A stretch of DNA of 64,000 nucleotides from an uncultured Lachnospiraceae bacterium (lineage in GTDB: Bacteria; Bacillota; Clostridia; Lachnospirales; Lachnospiraceae). The notes beneath the pieces are model-generated. The model saw only the letters and a list, made by a program, of their open reading frames with translations. It had not been told where the DNA came from and searched no databases. This document shows, piece after piece, positions 1-9,387 of the stretch. Each line of letters begins with the position of its first letter. The stretch's first letter is position 1. The DNA is taken from positions 1 through 64,000 of the forward strand of contig CANCYO010000003.1 of NCBI GenBank assembly GCA_947382415.1. Reading direction: 5' to 3'. The position numbers and the translations under genes are program-made.

Positions 1-1153
1 CATTTCCGAAGTTATCTGTATCTTTGTAAATATCTTCCCATTGATACCGGCCGCCTGTTGCCTTTTGGAGGAACCTGTTTACTTCGCGGCAGGCGCTAAT
101 CTGCCTGTACCTCTCCGCATCCATGTCGGATGCCTGCATGTAAGTATCCCACAAACGGTCCGCAAATTCTTCTTCCAATATTTTTTCTGCCTGCTTTTTT
201 TCTTCCTCTGACAGGTTTCCTGAAATGGTCACTTTTCCATAAGCATCTATCTCAAATTCCCAGACTTTCCCCTCCAGTTCTATGCCTGACTGCTTCAATC
301 TGCCCACGATTTCCGGGTATAATTTGCTCTGGAATCTGCCTGCTGCCTCTGCCCTCTCATAGTCATGAAGGTTTGCGAAGATTTTCAGATACTCCAGCTC
401 CTGTTTAGAAAGCCGCTCTCCCAGAGCCAGACGCCCCAGCATTTCTTCCACACTCTCATCACCCTGATAGCGGTCTTCCTCCGGCAGGGCGCGGTACTGC
501 TCCTCATGCAGTCTATCCACTTCTTTCTCATAGCCTGCCTTATCTTCCCTGAATGTCCGGTCAAAAACTTGCTGCCCCTGTGACTTGTTCTGCGACCTTT
601 CCTCCGTAATCCGAATGCGGTAAGTTCCTTCCACATCCGCCGCTTCCCCGTTACGGTTCTCTACCCGGATCACATAATCCCTGTTATGATCCCACTCCGG
701 CAGCGTCAGTTCCCTGCTATCATCACTGCTTTTTCCTGCTATTCCAATCTGGTTCCCATCCTTATCATAGACTACCAGATCACAGTCACAGCCTTCCGTC
801 AAATTTTCCAGACGGATTGTAATTTTTGAAGAAATACCCATCCTGTCATAAAGAGCCCTCTGAACATAGGAAAATGCGTAGCAGTCCACATCCTCCGCAG
901 AATCCAGTTTCCCTTCCAGATAGCTGTCTTGATTGCCCAGCAGGGAACTCAGATTGCCGGTACTAAAATAACAGTCAATCTTGTCATCGTATTTTGTCCT
1001 CTGTCGGTAACTGTCATTCTTATTTTCCCTGCTGTTCTCAACCAGAACGGTCTGCTCCCTCATATCTTTCAGGGGAGAGTAAAACTGCCCTTTCCCATAA
1101 CATTTACCCTCCCACAGAGGACTGCTGATAAATTGGTGATATGTATGTATCAT
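1..1153 (-). CDS. Hypothetical protein with a PPC-like domain, cut by the left window edge
   Basis: The frame runs from an ATG at 1153 to the window edge without a stop, about 384 residues, so the C-terminus is missing. An AGGAGG ribosome site sits just upstream. Residues ~79-185 look like a bacterial pre-peptidase C-terminal (PPC) beta-sandwich: a 'DSAEDVDCYAF' opening, 'CDLVVYDKDGNQI', 'YVIRVENRNG' and 'YRIRITEE' follow the usual strand order. The rest is charged and probably helical, with no motif I know. I see no signal peptide, so if it is exported the route is not a standard one. It lies 56 nt after the next gene on the same strand and is probably co-transcribed. The domain match is by eye and moderate; the overall function is unknown. 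Confidence 0.7.
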   Translation of the reverse strand, partial: MIHTYHQFISSPLWEGKCYGKGQFYSPLKDMREQTVLVENSRENKNDSYRQRTKYDDKIDCYFSTGNLSSLLGNQDSYLEGKLDSAEDVDCYAFSYVQRALYDRMGISSKITIRLENLTEGCDCDLVVYDKDGNQIGIAGKSSDDSRELTLPEWDHNRDYVIRVENRNGEAADVEGTYRIRITEERSQNKSQGQQVFDRTFREDKAGYEKEVDRLHEEQYRALPEEDRYQGDESVEEMLGRLALGERLSKQELEYLKIFANLHDYERAEAAGRFQSKLYPEIVGRLKQSGIELEGKVWEFEIDAYGKVTISGNLSEEEKKQAEKILEEEFADRLWDTYMQASDMDAERYRQISACREVNRFLQKATGGRYQWEDIYKDTDNFGN

Positions 1154-1209
1154 TTCCTTCTCCTCCTATCCCACTTTTCAATCCGTTATTCTGCAGCTTA
1201 TTCAGCACC

Positions 1210-1806
1210 TTATTCCGTTAGTAATCCCAAGAACATCTTCCACTCCATGTAGCCCTGTAGATCCCCATAGCTATACTTTGACTGCATGATACCGTTCACG
1301 ATCTCCACCCAGTCCGTCTTCTCCGAAAAACTCCATGCGCCGGAATTTCTCTGCTCTGCGTTTTTAACTGCTTTTGCCATTGCAGCTTTCAACACGGTAT
1401 CTTCAAAGCTGCCTTTTCCACTTTCCCTAAGACTGGCAGTGTACGCATACATTTCAGCCGTATCACAGTTCTTTGGGTCAACTTTTGATACATCCACCAT
1501 CTGCTCTGTTACATTTCCCAATCTATCCTGTGTCTTCACTTTATATACAGGATTCTCCGGGTCAAAACCCTGTGTCCTGTACACGGCAAGGGATAAACCG
1601 CTCGCCACATCCACCCATGAACTGACCGCCTTCTCCCTTGTGCCGCCTTCTGCGCCGCCCAAGGTGACTGCCGGGGCTGTTCCCGCTTTCTGTTCCGCTT
1701 CCATGGCCTGTTTGGTAAAATCTCCTTCTGGTGCATTCCTTTCTGACTTTCTCGTTTCATGCCCTGACATCACATATCCTGACGCTCCGATTCTGCTAAC
1801 ATTCAT
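1210..1806 (-). CDS. Hypothetical protein, 198 residues
   Basis: The ATG at 1806 is preferred over an in-frame upstream start at 1851 because a GGAGG lies about 12 nt before it. The N-terminal ~60 residues are low complexity (Gly, Ala, Glu, Lys rich) and probably disordered. The C-terminal two thirds is more ordered, with 'SWVDVASGLSLAVYRT' and an ending 'YMEWKMFLGLL'. There is no signal peptide and no membrane segment. I do not recognise the family. The gene precedes the PPC-like protein by 56 nt in the same direction, so the two are probably a unit. Confidence 0.65.
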   Translation of the reverse strand: MNVSRIGASGYVMSGHETRKSERNAPEGDFTKQAMEAEQKAGTAPAVTLGGAEGGTREKAVSSWVDVASGLSLAVYRTQGFDPENPVYKVKTQDRLGNVTEQMVDVSKVDPKNCDTAEMYAYTASLRESGKGSFEDTVLKAAMAKAVKNAEQRNSGAWSFSEKTDWVEIVNGIMQSKYSYGDLQGYMEWKMFLGLLTE

Positions 1807-1973
1807 TTCCTTTTGTCCTCCACTTTTTACTCTGTCAGCCAGCTCCGCCATACACTGTCCTGCGCATTATGCTCCCTTCAATAAAACCAAGGCCAGACAG
1901 TTCACTCCTATAAACATAAAATTACAAGCTGACTTTTCTTAGATACAATCTACTTTCTCCTTAGATATCGTAT

Positions 1974-1989
1974 GATTAGCCAGCTAATC
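1974..1989. promoter_or_regulatory. Inverted repeat in the 402-nt gap 1807-2208
   Basis: GATTAGC-CA-GCTAATC is a perfect 7-2-7 inverted repeat about 170 nt upstream of the 198-residue gene. Between it and the gene, on the minus strand, the 8-mer ATCTAAG(G/A) occurs twice. This could be an operator. The gap otherwise holds the terminator at 2140-2172 and no gene that I can support. Confidence 0.35.
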
Positions 1990-2139
1990 TGACAGGCACT
2001 GCAGAATCATCCCTTTTTATACAGAAATCGCCCTTTGAATATTTCTGATGCCACCATAATATCTTACTGCCTACATGACTAAAAATTCAGAATGATGAAT
2101 AAAAACAAGACAACGAAAGTGTTAGATTTGAAGAAAACA

Positions 2140-2172
2140 TAAAAAAGACTATCCACCAAAAGTGAGCAGTCT
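2140..2172 (-). terminator. Rho-independent terminator of the 2209-3546 kinase gene
   Basis: On the minus strand an 11-bp stem (AGACT pairing with AGTCT at its base, one mismatch and G-T pairs inside) is followed by TTTTTT. It lies about 37 nt after the kinase stop codon. Confidence 0.7.
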
Positions 2173-2208
2173 CTTTATTTATAATGAACAGCAATCTTCC
2201 CTTTCCGC

Positions 2209-3546
2209 TCATCCGGTATGATTCTTATCCGGAATCAGTATAATGAATTTAAACATCTGTCCCTCGCATTTTATGGTACAGGTTCCCCCGTATTTCTCCA
2301 CAACTTCCTTGATATTTTCTATCCCAATGCCATGAGAAGCCCTGTCCTCTTTCTCAGTCAGAAACCTCCCGCCGCTCCTTACAGGCATCCCATTACAGGT
2401 ATTCATCACCGACAGCAGGATTTCCCCCCGCTCCTGCACAAATTTCATCCGTATGATTTTTTTCTCACATTTTTCACATGCCTCAAACGCATTATTCAGC
2501 AGATTATACAGGATGACCACCAGATCCTCGTCCGAAATGGAGATGCCGGAAAGGTCATTGATTTTTATCACAAAAACAATCCCCTTATTTTTTGCCTCCT
2601 GATATTTAGAATTTAAGATGGCATTGAGCAGTGTATGGTTCGTGTCGATGCTGTCCATCCGTTCCATATTTTCTTCCTGCATCTTTTCCAGATAGGCTTT
2701 CAACTTCTTCTGCGTCTTTACGCCATCCTCTTCCCCCTGCTTTGCCAGAGCCAGTATGACGGACATATGGTTTTTAAATTCATGGGCTCTTTTCCGCTGC
2801 TTTTCATAATTTTCCAGCATACTGTAATATTCCCTGGTCTGGCTCTCCATCCTCTGTGCAAACAGCCTGTTCTCCGCAATCTGCCGCTCCCGCCTTGCGA
2901 TCCCGTTCAGCAGATAAAACACTACCGCATTCATAGCGGCCAGCCCACAGGCAATACAGAGCAGCACATGGCTGCCCGGTATCTGCTCCACGCCAAAGTT
3001 CATGTAAATCAGCAAAACTACGATGATAGTAAACAAAGGGAACACGGAAAAAAACATCCATTCCCTGTCCGTGAGCAGACTTTTCTCCCGGGCAAATCTT
3101 TCTCCGGCAAAAAATCGTTTCACCGCAAGAACCAGACAAAGAACAATCAGGTTTTGCAAAAGCAGGATGCCGCACCATACATAATCCATCCTGTCCTTGA
3201 AAATGGGGAAATAATATCCCGCCAGAACCAGCTCCAGATATTCAATGGTGACATTGACCGCCTGATACAGCGCCATCAACGCCAGAATCCTCCTGAATCT
3301 CTGCCGGAATCTATACTGCATGACAAAGGAAGTGAACAAAATGATCGCCGCCTGTTTCAAGAGCAGAGCAGACGACAGAAAACAGGCAGACAGATAGTTT
3401 CCCAAGATCAACCCTGCCCACAGGGCACATACTGCCGGTCTCCGCAATTTCTTTTTCTCTGCAAAAATTCCAAGAAAAACTCCGAAAATCACCGAATGGG
3501 CCACCAGCTGCAGGCAGCTGACTGCATGCATAATATAAATATCCAT
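2209..3546 (-). CDS. AgrC-like sensor histidine kinase (GHKL ATPase)
   Basis: This is a membrane sensor of the HPK10/AgrC type. The first ~215 residues contain several hydrophobic segments with no extracellular domain of note. A coiled linker leads to the phospho-acceptor box 'HEFKNHMSV' (His255) and the GHKL N-box 'NLLNNAFEACEK' (~348-359), with a glycine box 'GIGIENIKEVVEKYGG' near the end. The length of 445 residues is normal for the family. The ATG overlaps the TGA of the upstream response regulator by one base (TGATG), so the two are translationally coupled and are a cognate pair. No AgrB or AgrD peptide gene is visible nearby, so the signal is unknown. Confidence 0.93.
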   Translation of the reverse strand: MDIYIMHAVSCLQLVAHSVIFGVFLGIFAEKKKLRRPAVCALWAGLILGNYLSACFLSSALLLKQAAIILFTSFVMQYRFRQRFRRILALMALYQAVNVTIEYLELVLAGYYFPIFKDRMDYVWCGILLLQNLIVLCLVLAVKRFFAGERFAREKSLLTDREWMFFSVFPLFTIIVVLLIYMNFGVEQIPGSHVLLCIACGLAAMNAVVFYLLNGIARRERQIAENRLFAQRMESQTREYYSMLENYEKQRKRAHEFKNHMSVILALAKQGEEDGVKTQKKLKAYLEKMQEENMERMDSIDTNHTLLNAILNSKYQEAKNKGIVFVIKINDLSGISISDEDLVVILYNLLNNAFEACEKCEKKIIRMKFVQERGEILLSVMNTCNGMPVRSGGRFLTEKEDRASHGIGIENIKEVVEKYGGTCTIKCEGQMFKFIILIPDKNHTG

Positions 3547-4289
3547 CAGACTTCTCCCCGAAATGCCATATAATCGCTGCGTACCTGCGGATACCTGGGC
3601 TTCGCGATACTGAGTCCGTTTCCGTTCAAAAGCTGGAGCCGGTATCTCTCGATTGTTTCCACATATTCCATATTTACCAGAAAGCTTTTGTGAATTCTGG
3701 AAAAAGAGTAGGATGCCAGCATTTCCGCTGCGATATCCAATCTCTCATTCATGGTATATACACTTCCATTTGCGGAAAGAGCGTCTGCGCCTTCCTCAGC
3801 CATATGAAAGATCAGCCTATGCAAGTTGCTCTCTATATACATAATCTGCGATGGATGCAATTCCTTAACACCCTCCCGAAATACAAACCGAACTTTTTCC
3901 TCCAGCCGCCCAATTTTTAAGAGGATAGCGTCCAGACATTCCTCAATGGAATTTTCCAGGCTCACCTCATCCTTGATGATATAGCGGGTGGCATCCACCT
4001 TGTAGCCTTCCAGCGCATAAGTCACAAAAGCCGTGACAAATACCAGATATGTTCCGCCTGTAAGTTTCCGTATTCTCCTTGCCGTTTCGATTCCGTCCAG
4101 TTCTTCCATACTGACATCCAGAAAAACGATCTGATACCCGGCTGCCTTCCCGCTTTCTAGAAACTCCCTGCCAGAAAGGAAAAAATCAATCTCACAGGGT
4201 ATATTTCTTCTTTTCATGTGGGCAGAAATCAAATTACTCTCCCGCTCACAAAAAAATTCTTCATCATCACATATGGCAATGCGAACCAT
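3546..4289 (-). CDS. LytTR-family response regulator (AgrA-like)
   Basis: The N-terminal receiver domain has the acidic pair 'CDDEE', the phospho-acceptor Asp58 in 'VFLDVS' and a conserved Thr/Lys region. The C-terminal LytTR DNA-binding domain (~residues 135-240) contains the typical 'IMYIESNLHRLIFH' strand and 'FSRIHKSFLVNMEYVETI'. The 247-residue length is standard. The ATG at 4289 follows a purine-rich AGGAAG site. The gene is coupled to the AgrC-like kinase at 3546. Its targets are not visible here, but LytTR regulators often control their own operon. Confidence 0.93.
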   Translation of the reverse strand: MVRIAICDDEEFFCERESNLISAHMKRRNIPCEIDFFLSGREFLESGKAAGYQIVFLDVSMEELDGIETARRIRKLTGGTYLVFVTAFVTYALEGYKVDATRYIIKDEVSLENSIEECLDAILLKIGRLEEKVRFVFREGVKELHPSQIMYIESNLHRLIFHMAEEGADALSANGSVYTMNERLDIAAEMLASYSFSRIHKSFLVNMEYVETIERYRLQLLNGNGLSIAKPRYPQVRSDYMAFRGEV

Positions 4290-4401
4290 CCGCCCCCACT
4301 TCCTTTCTGGGATTCCTTTTTTACAATACCTCTGCTCTTATTCACATAATCTATCACAGAGAGGTTGAACAGAAAATGCAATCGTAATGCAATAAAAAGA
4401 G

Positions 4402-4442
4402 AAAAAAAGCCGCAAAGCCTTGATTTTACTGGCTCCGCGGCT
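4402..4442 (-). terminator. Rho-independent terminator of guaA
   Basis: A 12-bp stem (AGCCGC and GCC arms joined by G-T and A-T pairs) with an 11-nt loop is followed by a run of seven T on the minus strand, 10 nt after the guaA stop. Confidence 0.85.
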
Positions 4443-4451
4443 CACCTCCGA

Positions 4452-5993
4452 CTACTCGAACTCTATAGTCCCAGGCGGCTTACTCGTACAGTCATACACC
4501 ACCCGATTCACGCCCTTCACCTCATTCACAATCCTGTTCGTAACCTTTCCGAGCACTTCCCAAGGCAGTTGCGCCGCCTCAGCAGTCATGAAGTCGCTGG
4601 TGGTAACTGCTCTGAGCGCCACGGCATAATCATATGTCCTCTCATCGCCCATGCACCCAACGCTGCGCATATTGGTAAGCGCGGCAAAATACTGTCCCAG
4701 CTCTTTATCCACACCTGCCCTGGCAATCTCCTCACGATAGATTGCATCAGCATCCTGCACAATCTTCACCTTCTCGGCAGTAACTTCGCCAATAATGCGG
4801 ACTCCCAGTCCGGGGCCGGGAAATGGCTGGCGATACACCAGATACTCGGGAATGCCCAGTTCCAGCCCTGCCTTTCGCACTTCATCCTTAAACAGCAGTC
4901 TTAAAGGTTCGATAACCTCCTTAAAATCCACACAATCCGGCAGTCCTCCCACATTGTGATGAGATTTGATGACCGCCGATTTTCCGAGGCCCGACTCAAT
5001 GACATCCGGATAAATAGTACCCTGTACCAGATAGTCTACGGAACCGATCTTTTTAGCCTCCTCCTCAAACACACGGATAAATTCCTCACCGATGATCTTT
5101 CTCTTCTGCTCAGGCTCAGTCACTCCGGCCAATCTGGAATAAAAGCGTTCCTGGGCATTGACGCGGATAAAATTCAGATCATAAGGGCCGTCGGGGCCAA
5201 ACACGGCCTCCACCTCATCCCCTTCGTTTTTGCGTAACAAACCGTGATCCACAAATACGCAGGTTAGTTGTTTGCCCACAGCCTTAGCCAGAAGCACCGC
5301 CGCCACAGAGGAATCCACTCCGCCGGACAGCGCACAGAGCACTTTGCCATCGCCCACCTTCTCCCTGATCTCCCTGATACTGGTCTCCACGAAGGAGTCC
5401 ATTCGCCATTCCGCCCTGCAGCCACATACATTCAGTACAAAATTGGAAAGCATTTTCATGCCTTCCTGTGTGTGCATGACTTCCGGGTGAAACTGAACTG
5501 CATAGAGCTGTCTTGCGGGACATTCCATGGCCGCAACCGGACATACGGGAGTGTGGGCAGTAACCGTAAAGTCACAGGGAGCGCTCTCGATATAATCAGT
5601 ATGACTCATCCAGCAGATCGTTCTGGGGGACACACCCTGAAAAATCTCGGCATTAGTGTCCACATCCACCTCGGTCTTGCCGTACTCGCTGACAGGGGCC
5701 GACGCCACCTTTCCGCCCAGCATATGTGCCATGATCTGTGAACCATAGCAGATGCCAAGCACAGGTACGCCAAGCTCAAACACAGCTCTGTCGCAGACCG
5801 GCGAATCTTCGCCGTAGACACTGTTGGGCCCGCCTGTAAAAATGATGCCTTTGGGATTCATGGCTCTCAATTGATCCATGCTTATATTATAGGGATGTAC
5901 TTCACAATACACATTGCACTCTCTGACTCTGCGGGCAATCAATTGATTGTACTGACCGCCGAAATCCAGAATCACAATCATCTCTCTGTCCAT
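4452..5993 (-). CDS. guaA: GMP synthase (glutamine-hydrolysing)
   Basis: Converts XMP to GMP using glutamine and ATP, the last step of guanine nucleotide synthesis, in the cytoplasm. The N-terminal class I glutamine amidotransferase has the nucleophile elbow 'GICYGSQ' and 'QFHPEV'. The middle N-type ATP pyrophosphatase has the P-loop '[10 protein letters not shown]'. The C-terminal dimerisation domain ends with the family signature '[14 protein letters not shown]'. The ATG at 5993 gives 513 residues, the usual length, and follows AGAGGAG; an in-frame start at 6026 would be 11 residues longer and has no ribosome site. It is a single-gene unit with its own consensus promoter and terminator. Confidence 0.98.
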   Translation of the reverse strand: MDREMIVILDFGGQYNQLIARRVRECNVYCEVHPYNISMDQLRAMNPKGIIFTGGPNSVYGEDSPVCDRAVFELGVPVLGICYGSQIMAHMLGGKVASAPVSEYGKTEVDVDTNAEIFQGVSPRTICWMSHTDYIESAPCDFTVTAHTPVCPVAAMECPARQLYAVQFHPEVMHTQEGMKMLSNFVLNVCGCRAEWRMDSFVETSIREIREKVGDGKVLCALSGGVDSSVAAVLLAKAVGKQLTCVFVDHGLLRKNEGDEVEAVFGPDGPYDLNFIRVNAQERFYSRLAGVTEPEQKRKIIGEEFIRVFEEEAKKIGSVDYLVQGTIYPDVIESGLGKSAVIKSHHNVGGLPDCVDFKEVIEPLRLLFKDEVRKAGLELGIPEYLVYRQPFPGPGLGVRIIGEVTAEKVKIVQDADAIYREEIARAGVDKELGQYFAALTNMRSVGCMGDERTYDYAVALRAVTTSDFMTAEAAQLPWEVLGKVTNRIVNEVKGVNRVVYDCTSKPPGTIEFE

Positions 5994-6094
5994 GGTATTC
6001 TCCTCTGACGTTTCAATCTCCAGCACTCACGCGCATACCGAAGCGGCGTTATGATCGGTCTGCCAAATCGTCTGCTGCTTTTACATGCTCTTTC

Positions 6095-6123
6095 ATTATA
6101 AGGGCAGGCCCGGCAGATGTCAA
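6095..6123 (-). promoter_or_regulatory. Consensus sigma-A promoter of guaA
   Basis: On the minus strand TTGACA and TATAAT are separated by exactly 17 nt, a perfect match to consensus. The predicted start of transcription leaves a leader of about 95 nt before the ATG at 5993. I could not identify a purine riboswitch in that leader. Confidence 0.85.
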
Positions 6124-6149
6124 ACGCAACCCCTACACAAACAGCGCAC

Positions 6150-7778
6150 CTAAAAATTCTCAAAGTATTCGTCCAACCAGACCATTCTCCTCTCCTGATA
6201 GTCCAGCCGCGCCGTGATGTCCAGCGACATCTGATAGCCGGGCCAGCGGGTATTCTCCCGCTGCATGACTCCTGAGTTGAGCAGGTAATCCCTGTTGGCC
6301 TCCATGATATCCTGAATATGTTCCGTACTCAAGAAGGTCTCCCTGCATTGCAGCCAGCGCTCCCTCAAAGGCGCTCTCACCAGCTCCGGCCGGGTATCCC
6401 GCAAAAAGGGGATAGCGGCTTCCTCATACACCACAGTGACATTATCCTTAAACGCTTTGCCCGGAATGGTTCCAAAAGTCAGATCCAGATCCCACGGAAT
6501 CTGACGCATGACATAATTCCCCGTCTCATCCACATCCGCCACAAAATACATATTCTTATAATAATTGTCACTGCCGCTGACGGCCATATTAAACAGAAGC
6601 ATGTCAATTGCATTGGAAAGATACAGCTTTGTCTCGGCCGCTCTCCCGTCCCCCGCTCCGCGGTAAAAGGTATTGAGATAATCTCTCACAGGGGCCCATG
6701 CCTTCTGATAATCGTCAATGGGATCGGGATAGCGGACGCGGATGAAGGTCATGATCTTCCAGCGATGCTCGATGGCATAGTCGAAGTCTTCGTCCTCCGG
6801 CAGCAGCCAGTCGGTAAATTTATAGAGTACATCCCGTTTATCCAGTTCCAGCTTCTTGGTGTCTACAGGCTCCACCAGACCATAAAGTCCCATGTATTGA
6901 TTGTCTACGATCAGCTCCAGATATTCCATGCGGGGACCGGATTCGTTGACCTCCGTGTTGGAGAGGGCGAATTCTTCCCAAAGCTGGCAGGCGGTTTTCT
7001 CGTTAATCTTATTCGTGTCGAGAACCATGGCCTTCAATTTCCAGCTATTGTCTGACCGCATTCCCAGAAGAGCCGCATCCAGTTTATCACCCTTGGAGTC
7101 CAGCAGACTGATGGCATAGCTTTTCTTTTTAAAGTTTGCGCTGCCGGCCCCTCGAAGGTAATAGCGCACCCCGGATTCCATGATCTCATACTGCGGCACA
7201 CCCAGACCGGGATTGAACACCTGAATCTGACCGAAATACAAGGTGTCCGGATCATAGTAAAAGCGATCCGGGTCTGTCTCATAGTCCCCCAGGTCCTGTT
7301 TCTCCGAACGCTGGGTGGAGAGAGTCATCACCGGCATACCGCAGACTGCCAGCGCCAGTTCATAATAACAGTCTTCTTCCACCAGCCATAGTTTAAATAC
7401 ATGGCTGTCACGGATGCTTCCCGCCTTGTCCTCCCATGCGGCGTCCGGCAGCGTACATAGAAAAGAATCCTGAGATCCTGTCGTCAGCTCTCCCGTCCAC
7501 TTTTCCACCGCAAAATCCTGAGACAGATAAAGGGTGCCGTCAGAGGAATAAGGCAGCAGCGCCCGCTCAAAAAATACCCCCGGATTGTGCTCGGAAGCGC
7601 GCTTCTCTCTGCCCTCCAGAAATTCCAGATCTTCCACAATGGCAACCGACATGATCCTGCCGGTGTAAGAGACAGGCACACGGTAATCCATATAAATTTT
7701 ATAGCCATAGCTGCCGGCCAAAAGCAGCGTCACAAGTAAGGTGATTCCCAACACCAGGCCTGCTCTTTGTCTTCTCAT
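6150..7778 (-). CDS. CotH-like kinase family protein, membrane anchored
   Basis: CotH proteins are secreted or spore-associated atypical protein kinases. A single N-terminal membrane segment (~residues 7-26) suggests an extracytoplasmic catalytic domain. Motifs typical of the family are 'NFKKKSYAISLLD', a D-containing 'NSWKLKAMVLDTNKI', 'YMGLYGLVEPVD', 'NYYKNMYFVAD' and the metal-binding 'PWDLDLTFG'. At 542 residues it is a normal bacterial CotH-like protein. It sits directly downstream of DUF4956 (18 nt) and a VTC polymerase, a grouping I recall recurring in clostridia. The kinase substrate cannot be told from sequence; a role linked to polyphosphate or cell-surface modification is inference. 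Confidence 0.88.
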   Translation of the reverse strand: MRRQRAGLVLGITLLVTLLLAGSYGYKIYMDYRVPVSYTGRIMSVAIVEDLEFLEGREKRASEHNPGVFFERALLPYSSDGTLYLSQDFAVEKWTGELTTGSQDSFLCTLPDAAWEDKAGSIRDSHVFKLWLVEEDCYYELALAVCGMPVMTLSTQRSEKQDLGDYETDPDRFYYDPDTLYFGQIQVFNPGLGVPQYEIMESGVRYYLRGAGSANFKKKSYAISLLDSKGDKLDAALLGMRSDNSWKLKAMVLDTNKINEKTACQLWEEFALSNTEVNESGPRMEYLELIVDNQYMGLYGLVEPVDTKKLELDKRDVLYKFTDWLLPEDEDFDYAIEHRWKIMTFIRVRYPDPIDDYQKAWAPVRDYLNTFYRGAGDGRAAETKLYLSNAIDMLLFNMAVSGSDNYYKNMYFVADVDETGNYVMRQIPWDLDLTFGTIPGKAFKDNVTVVYEEAAIPFLRDTRPELVRAPLRERWLQCRETFLSTEHIQDIMEANRDYLLNSGVMQRENTRWPGYQMSLDITARLDYQERRMVWLDEYFENF

Positions 7779-7796
7779 CGCTCACTACCTAACCGT

Positions 7797-8474
7797 CTAA
7801 ATCGATATCTCCCCGTCATGTGACAGCAGTGAAACCGCATCTACTCCCGGAAGCTGATTGATGGCGCGCACCATTTCCGCCTCATCCTTCTTGATGCGCA
7901 GCTCCATCACCATATCCATTCCGTCCTTTGTGAGGTTTCTGGACTTTACACGATAATGCCTGGCATATTTGGACACGATGGCAACAACCTCATCCTCCAG
8001 CTTCTCATCCCGGGCGTTGAGCACCAGGAGCATGGGCGCGCTGGCGGTGGGAAAGTAATCCAGCAAGATCACCGCAATAGTCACACAAAGGGACAGCATC
8101 AGCGCCATGCCGTAAAGCCCTGCACCGCAGATAATGCCTACTGCGATGGACCAGAACAGAAAAACCAGATCCATGGGATCCTTCACTGCCGTCCTGAAAC
8201 GGACGATAGAAAGCGCGCCCACCATACCAAGCGAAATCACCACACTGGACTGAATTGCCAGAATGATCGCCGCCGTGATAAGAGCCATGGCCACCAGCGA
8301 AATATTAAAGCTCTTGGAATAAAAAGCCTTTCTGGAGACCAGACGGTACACCAGATAAATATAGATTCCCAGTGCCGCCGTCACGGCCAGAGTCAATGCG
8401 ACAGACGCAATGCTGAAATCCGCCACGTTCACTCCCTCTAAAAATGATTTTTTCAGTACATCCTTAAATCCCAT
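7797..8474 (-). CDS. DUF4956 membrane protein
   Basis: Residues ~20-145 form about four membrane helices including the conserved 'VGALSIVRFRTAVKDPMDL' segment, which identifies DUF4956. The C-terminal ~75 residues form a soluble ferredoxin-like domain ending in 'DAVSLLSHDGEISI'. The family has no established biochemical function. Its regular partner is a VTC-type polyphosphate polymerase, which is the next gene upstream here, so a role in polyphosphate export or in membrane coupling of the polymerase is a reasonable inference. Confidence 0.9.
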   Translation of the reverse strand: MGFKDVLKKSFLEGVNVADFSIASVALTLAVTAALGIYIYLVYRLVSRKAFYSKSFNISLVAMALITAAIILAIQSSVVISLGMVGALSIVRFRTAVKDPMDLVFLFWSIAVGIICGAGLYGMALMLSLCVTIAVILLDYFPTASAPMLLVLNARDEKLEDEVVAIVSKYARHYRVKSRNLTKDGMDMVMELRIKKDEAEMVRAINQLPGVDAVSLLSHDGEISI

Positions 8475-8502
8475 AATTTCCTCTCCTGTCTCATCTTTCC
8501 TG

Positions 8503-8583
8503 TTTTCATCCGGTCCGGCGTCAGACCTGTCGTTCCTGCTTTTATCCGGTCCGGCGTCAGACCTGTTGTCCCGTTTTCATCCG
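8503..8583. repeat. Intergenic tandem repeat, period ~36 bp
   Basis: A unit beginning TTTT(C)ATCCGGTCCGG and including GGCGTCAGACCTGT occurs twice with a 36-bp period, followed by a shorter third start at 8574. It fills most of the 142-nt gap between the DUF4956 and VTC genes. There is no open frame of note. Confidence 0.75.
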
Positions 8584-8616
8584 CTCTGCTGCCAGCCCTG
8601 CTCCTATCGTTTCGCC

Positions 8617-9387
8617 CTACACACAATGATCCCCGGTAAACCTGCGGGCCGTATAATACTTGGAATAAGCGGTCTGCTGCAGATTCTCAAGCTGCAGTTC
8701 ATTATAAATATAATCCGGCAAAAGCTCGTCATACTTGACTTCCAGAAGCTGCATACCGCTTGGCATCACCGGTCTGGCATGAAGCCTTGGCTTCAGAAAA
8801 TCCTGCACCCGGGAGCTGGCGGAAATATTGCGGTCAAAGGTGATGCGGACATTTCCCGGCCGGTATAAAAAGGGCGTCCGCTCATACTCCACTATGACTT
8901 TGGGACGGTAAAATCTGGTGCGGTAATTCACAAAAAATTTATTCAGCACCGGATCTGAACATTCTGTCAGCCGAAAGCTTCCCCGCAGAATATCCCGGCA
9001 TTGTTCGCAGCTTATGGCACAGGCAAACTTGTGGTTTTTACCGTTTATCTTCTGCTTGCACTCCAGAGTTATGTCGTCCGTATTGCCGTTATAAATGCGG
9101 ATGCGGAACTTCTCCCGCCGATTCACGCCATCCTCGTTCTCATAATAGCAGGAATTCACATAATCATCAAAATAAACGCTGCGCACGGTATACCGTCCGT
9201 CCGCTCCTGCATTGGGATCCGGCGGACACAGATGCCTGATGCGCGACTCCAGCATACGGAGCTGCTGCTCGCTGCACTGGTATTTCAGTTCATTTCGATA
9301 TTTCAACTCATTTCGATATTTCAGCTCATTCCGATATTTCAACTCATTTTGATATTTCGGCTTATCCCGATACTTAATCTGTTCCAT
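8617..9387 (-). CDS. VTC-domain polyphosphate polymerase
   Basis: Homologous to the tunnel-fold catalytic domain of the yeast vacuolar transporter chaperone Vtc4, which makes polyphosphate from ATP. Visible family features are the first strand 'YRNELKY', 'YTVRSVYFDDYVNSCYYEN', 'REKFRIRIYNG', 'ITLECKQKINGKNHK' and 'VIVEYERTPF', which supply tunnel Arg, Lys and Glu residues. The start is uncertain: ATG at 9387 is chosen because it overlaps the ABC gene least, but ATG 9399 and TTG 9423 are in frame. The N-terminus carries five copies of a six-residue repeat KY(R/Q)NEL. The family and fold are clear; catalytic activity with this extended N-terminus is untested. Confidence 0.88.
   Translation of the reverse strand: MEQIKYRDKPKYQNELKYRNELKYRNELKYRNELKYQCSEQQLRMLESRIRHLCPPDPNAGADGRYTVRSVYFDDYVNSCYYENEDGVNRREKFRIRIYNGNTDDITLECKQKINGKNHKFACAISCEQCRDILRGSFRLTECSDPVLNKFFVNYRTRFYRPKVIVEYERTPFLYRPGNVRITFDRNISASSRVQDFLKPRLHARPVMPSGMQLLEVKYDELLPDYIYNELQLENLQQTAYSKYYTARRFTGDHCV
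9281..9370. repeat. 18-bp tandem repeat inside the VTC gene
   Basis: Five consecutive 18-bp units (TATTTCA(A/G)(C/T)TCATTTCGA and variants on the plus strand) encode KYRNEL-type hexapeptides. The units differ at several positions, so the expansion is not very recent. Confidence 0.9.

Noticed and set aside
5994..6094. Purine riboswitch in the guaA leader
   Set aside because: No three-way junction core was recognised and no leader terminator is visible; the ~95-nt leader is unexplained rather than assigned.
9281..9370. CRISPR array
   Set aside because: The 18-bp units are contiguous without spacers and are in frame within a protein.
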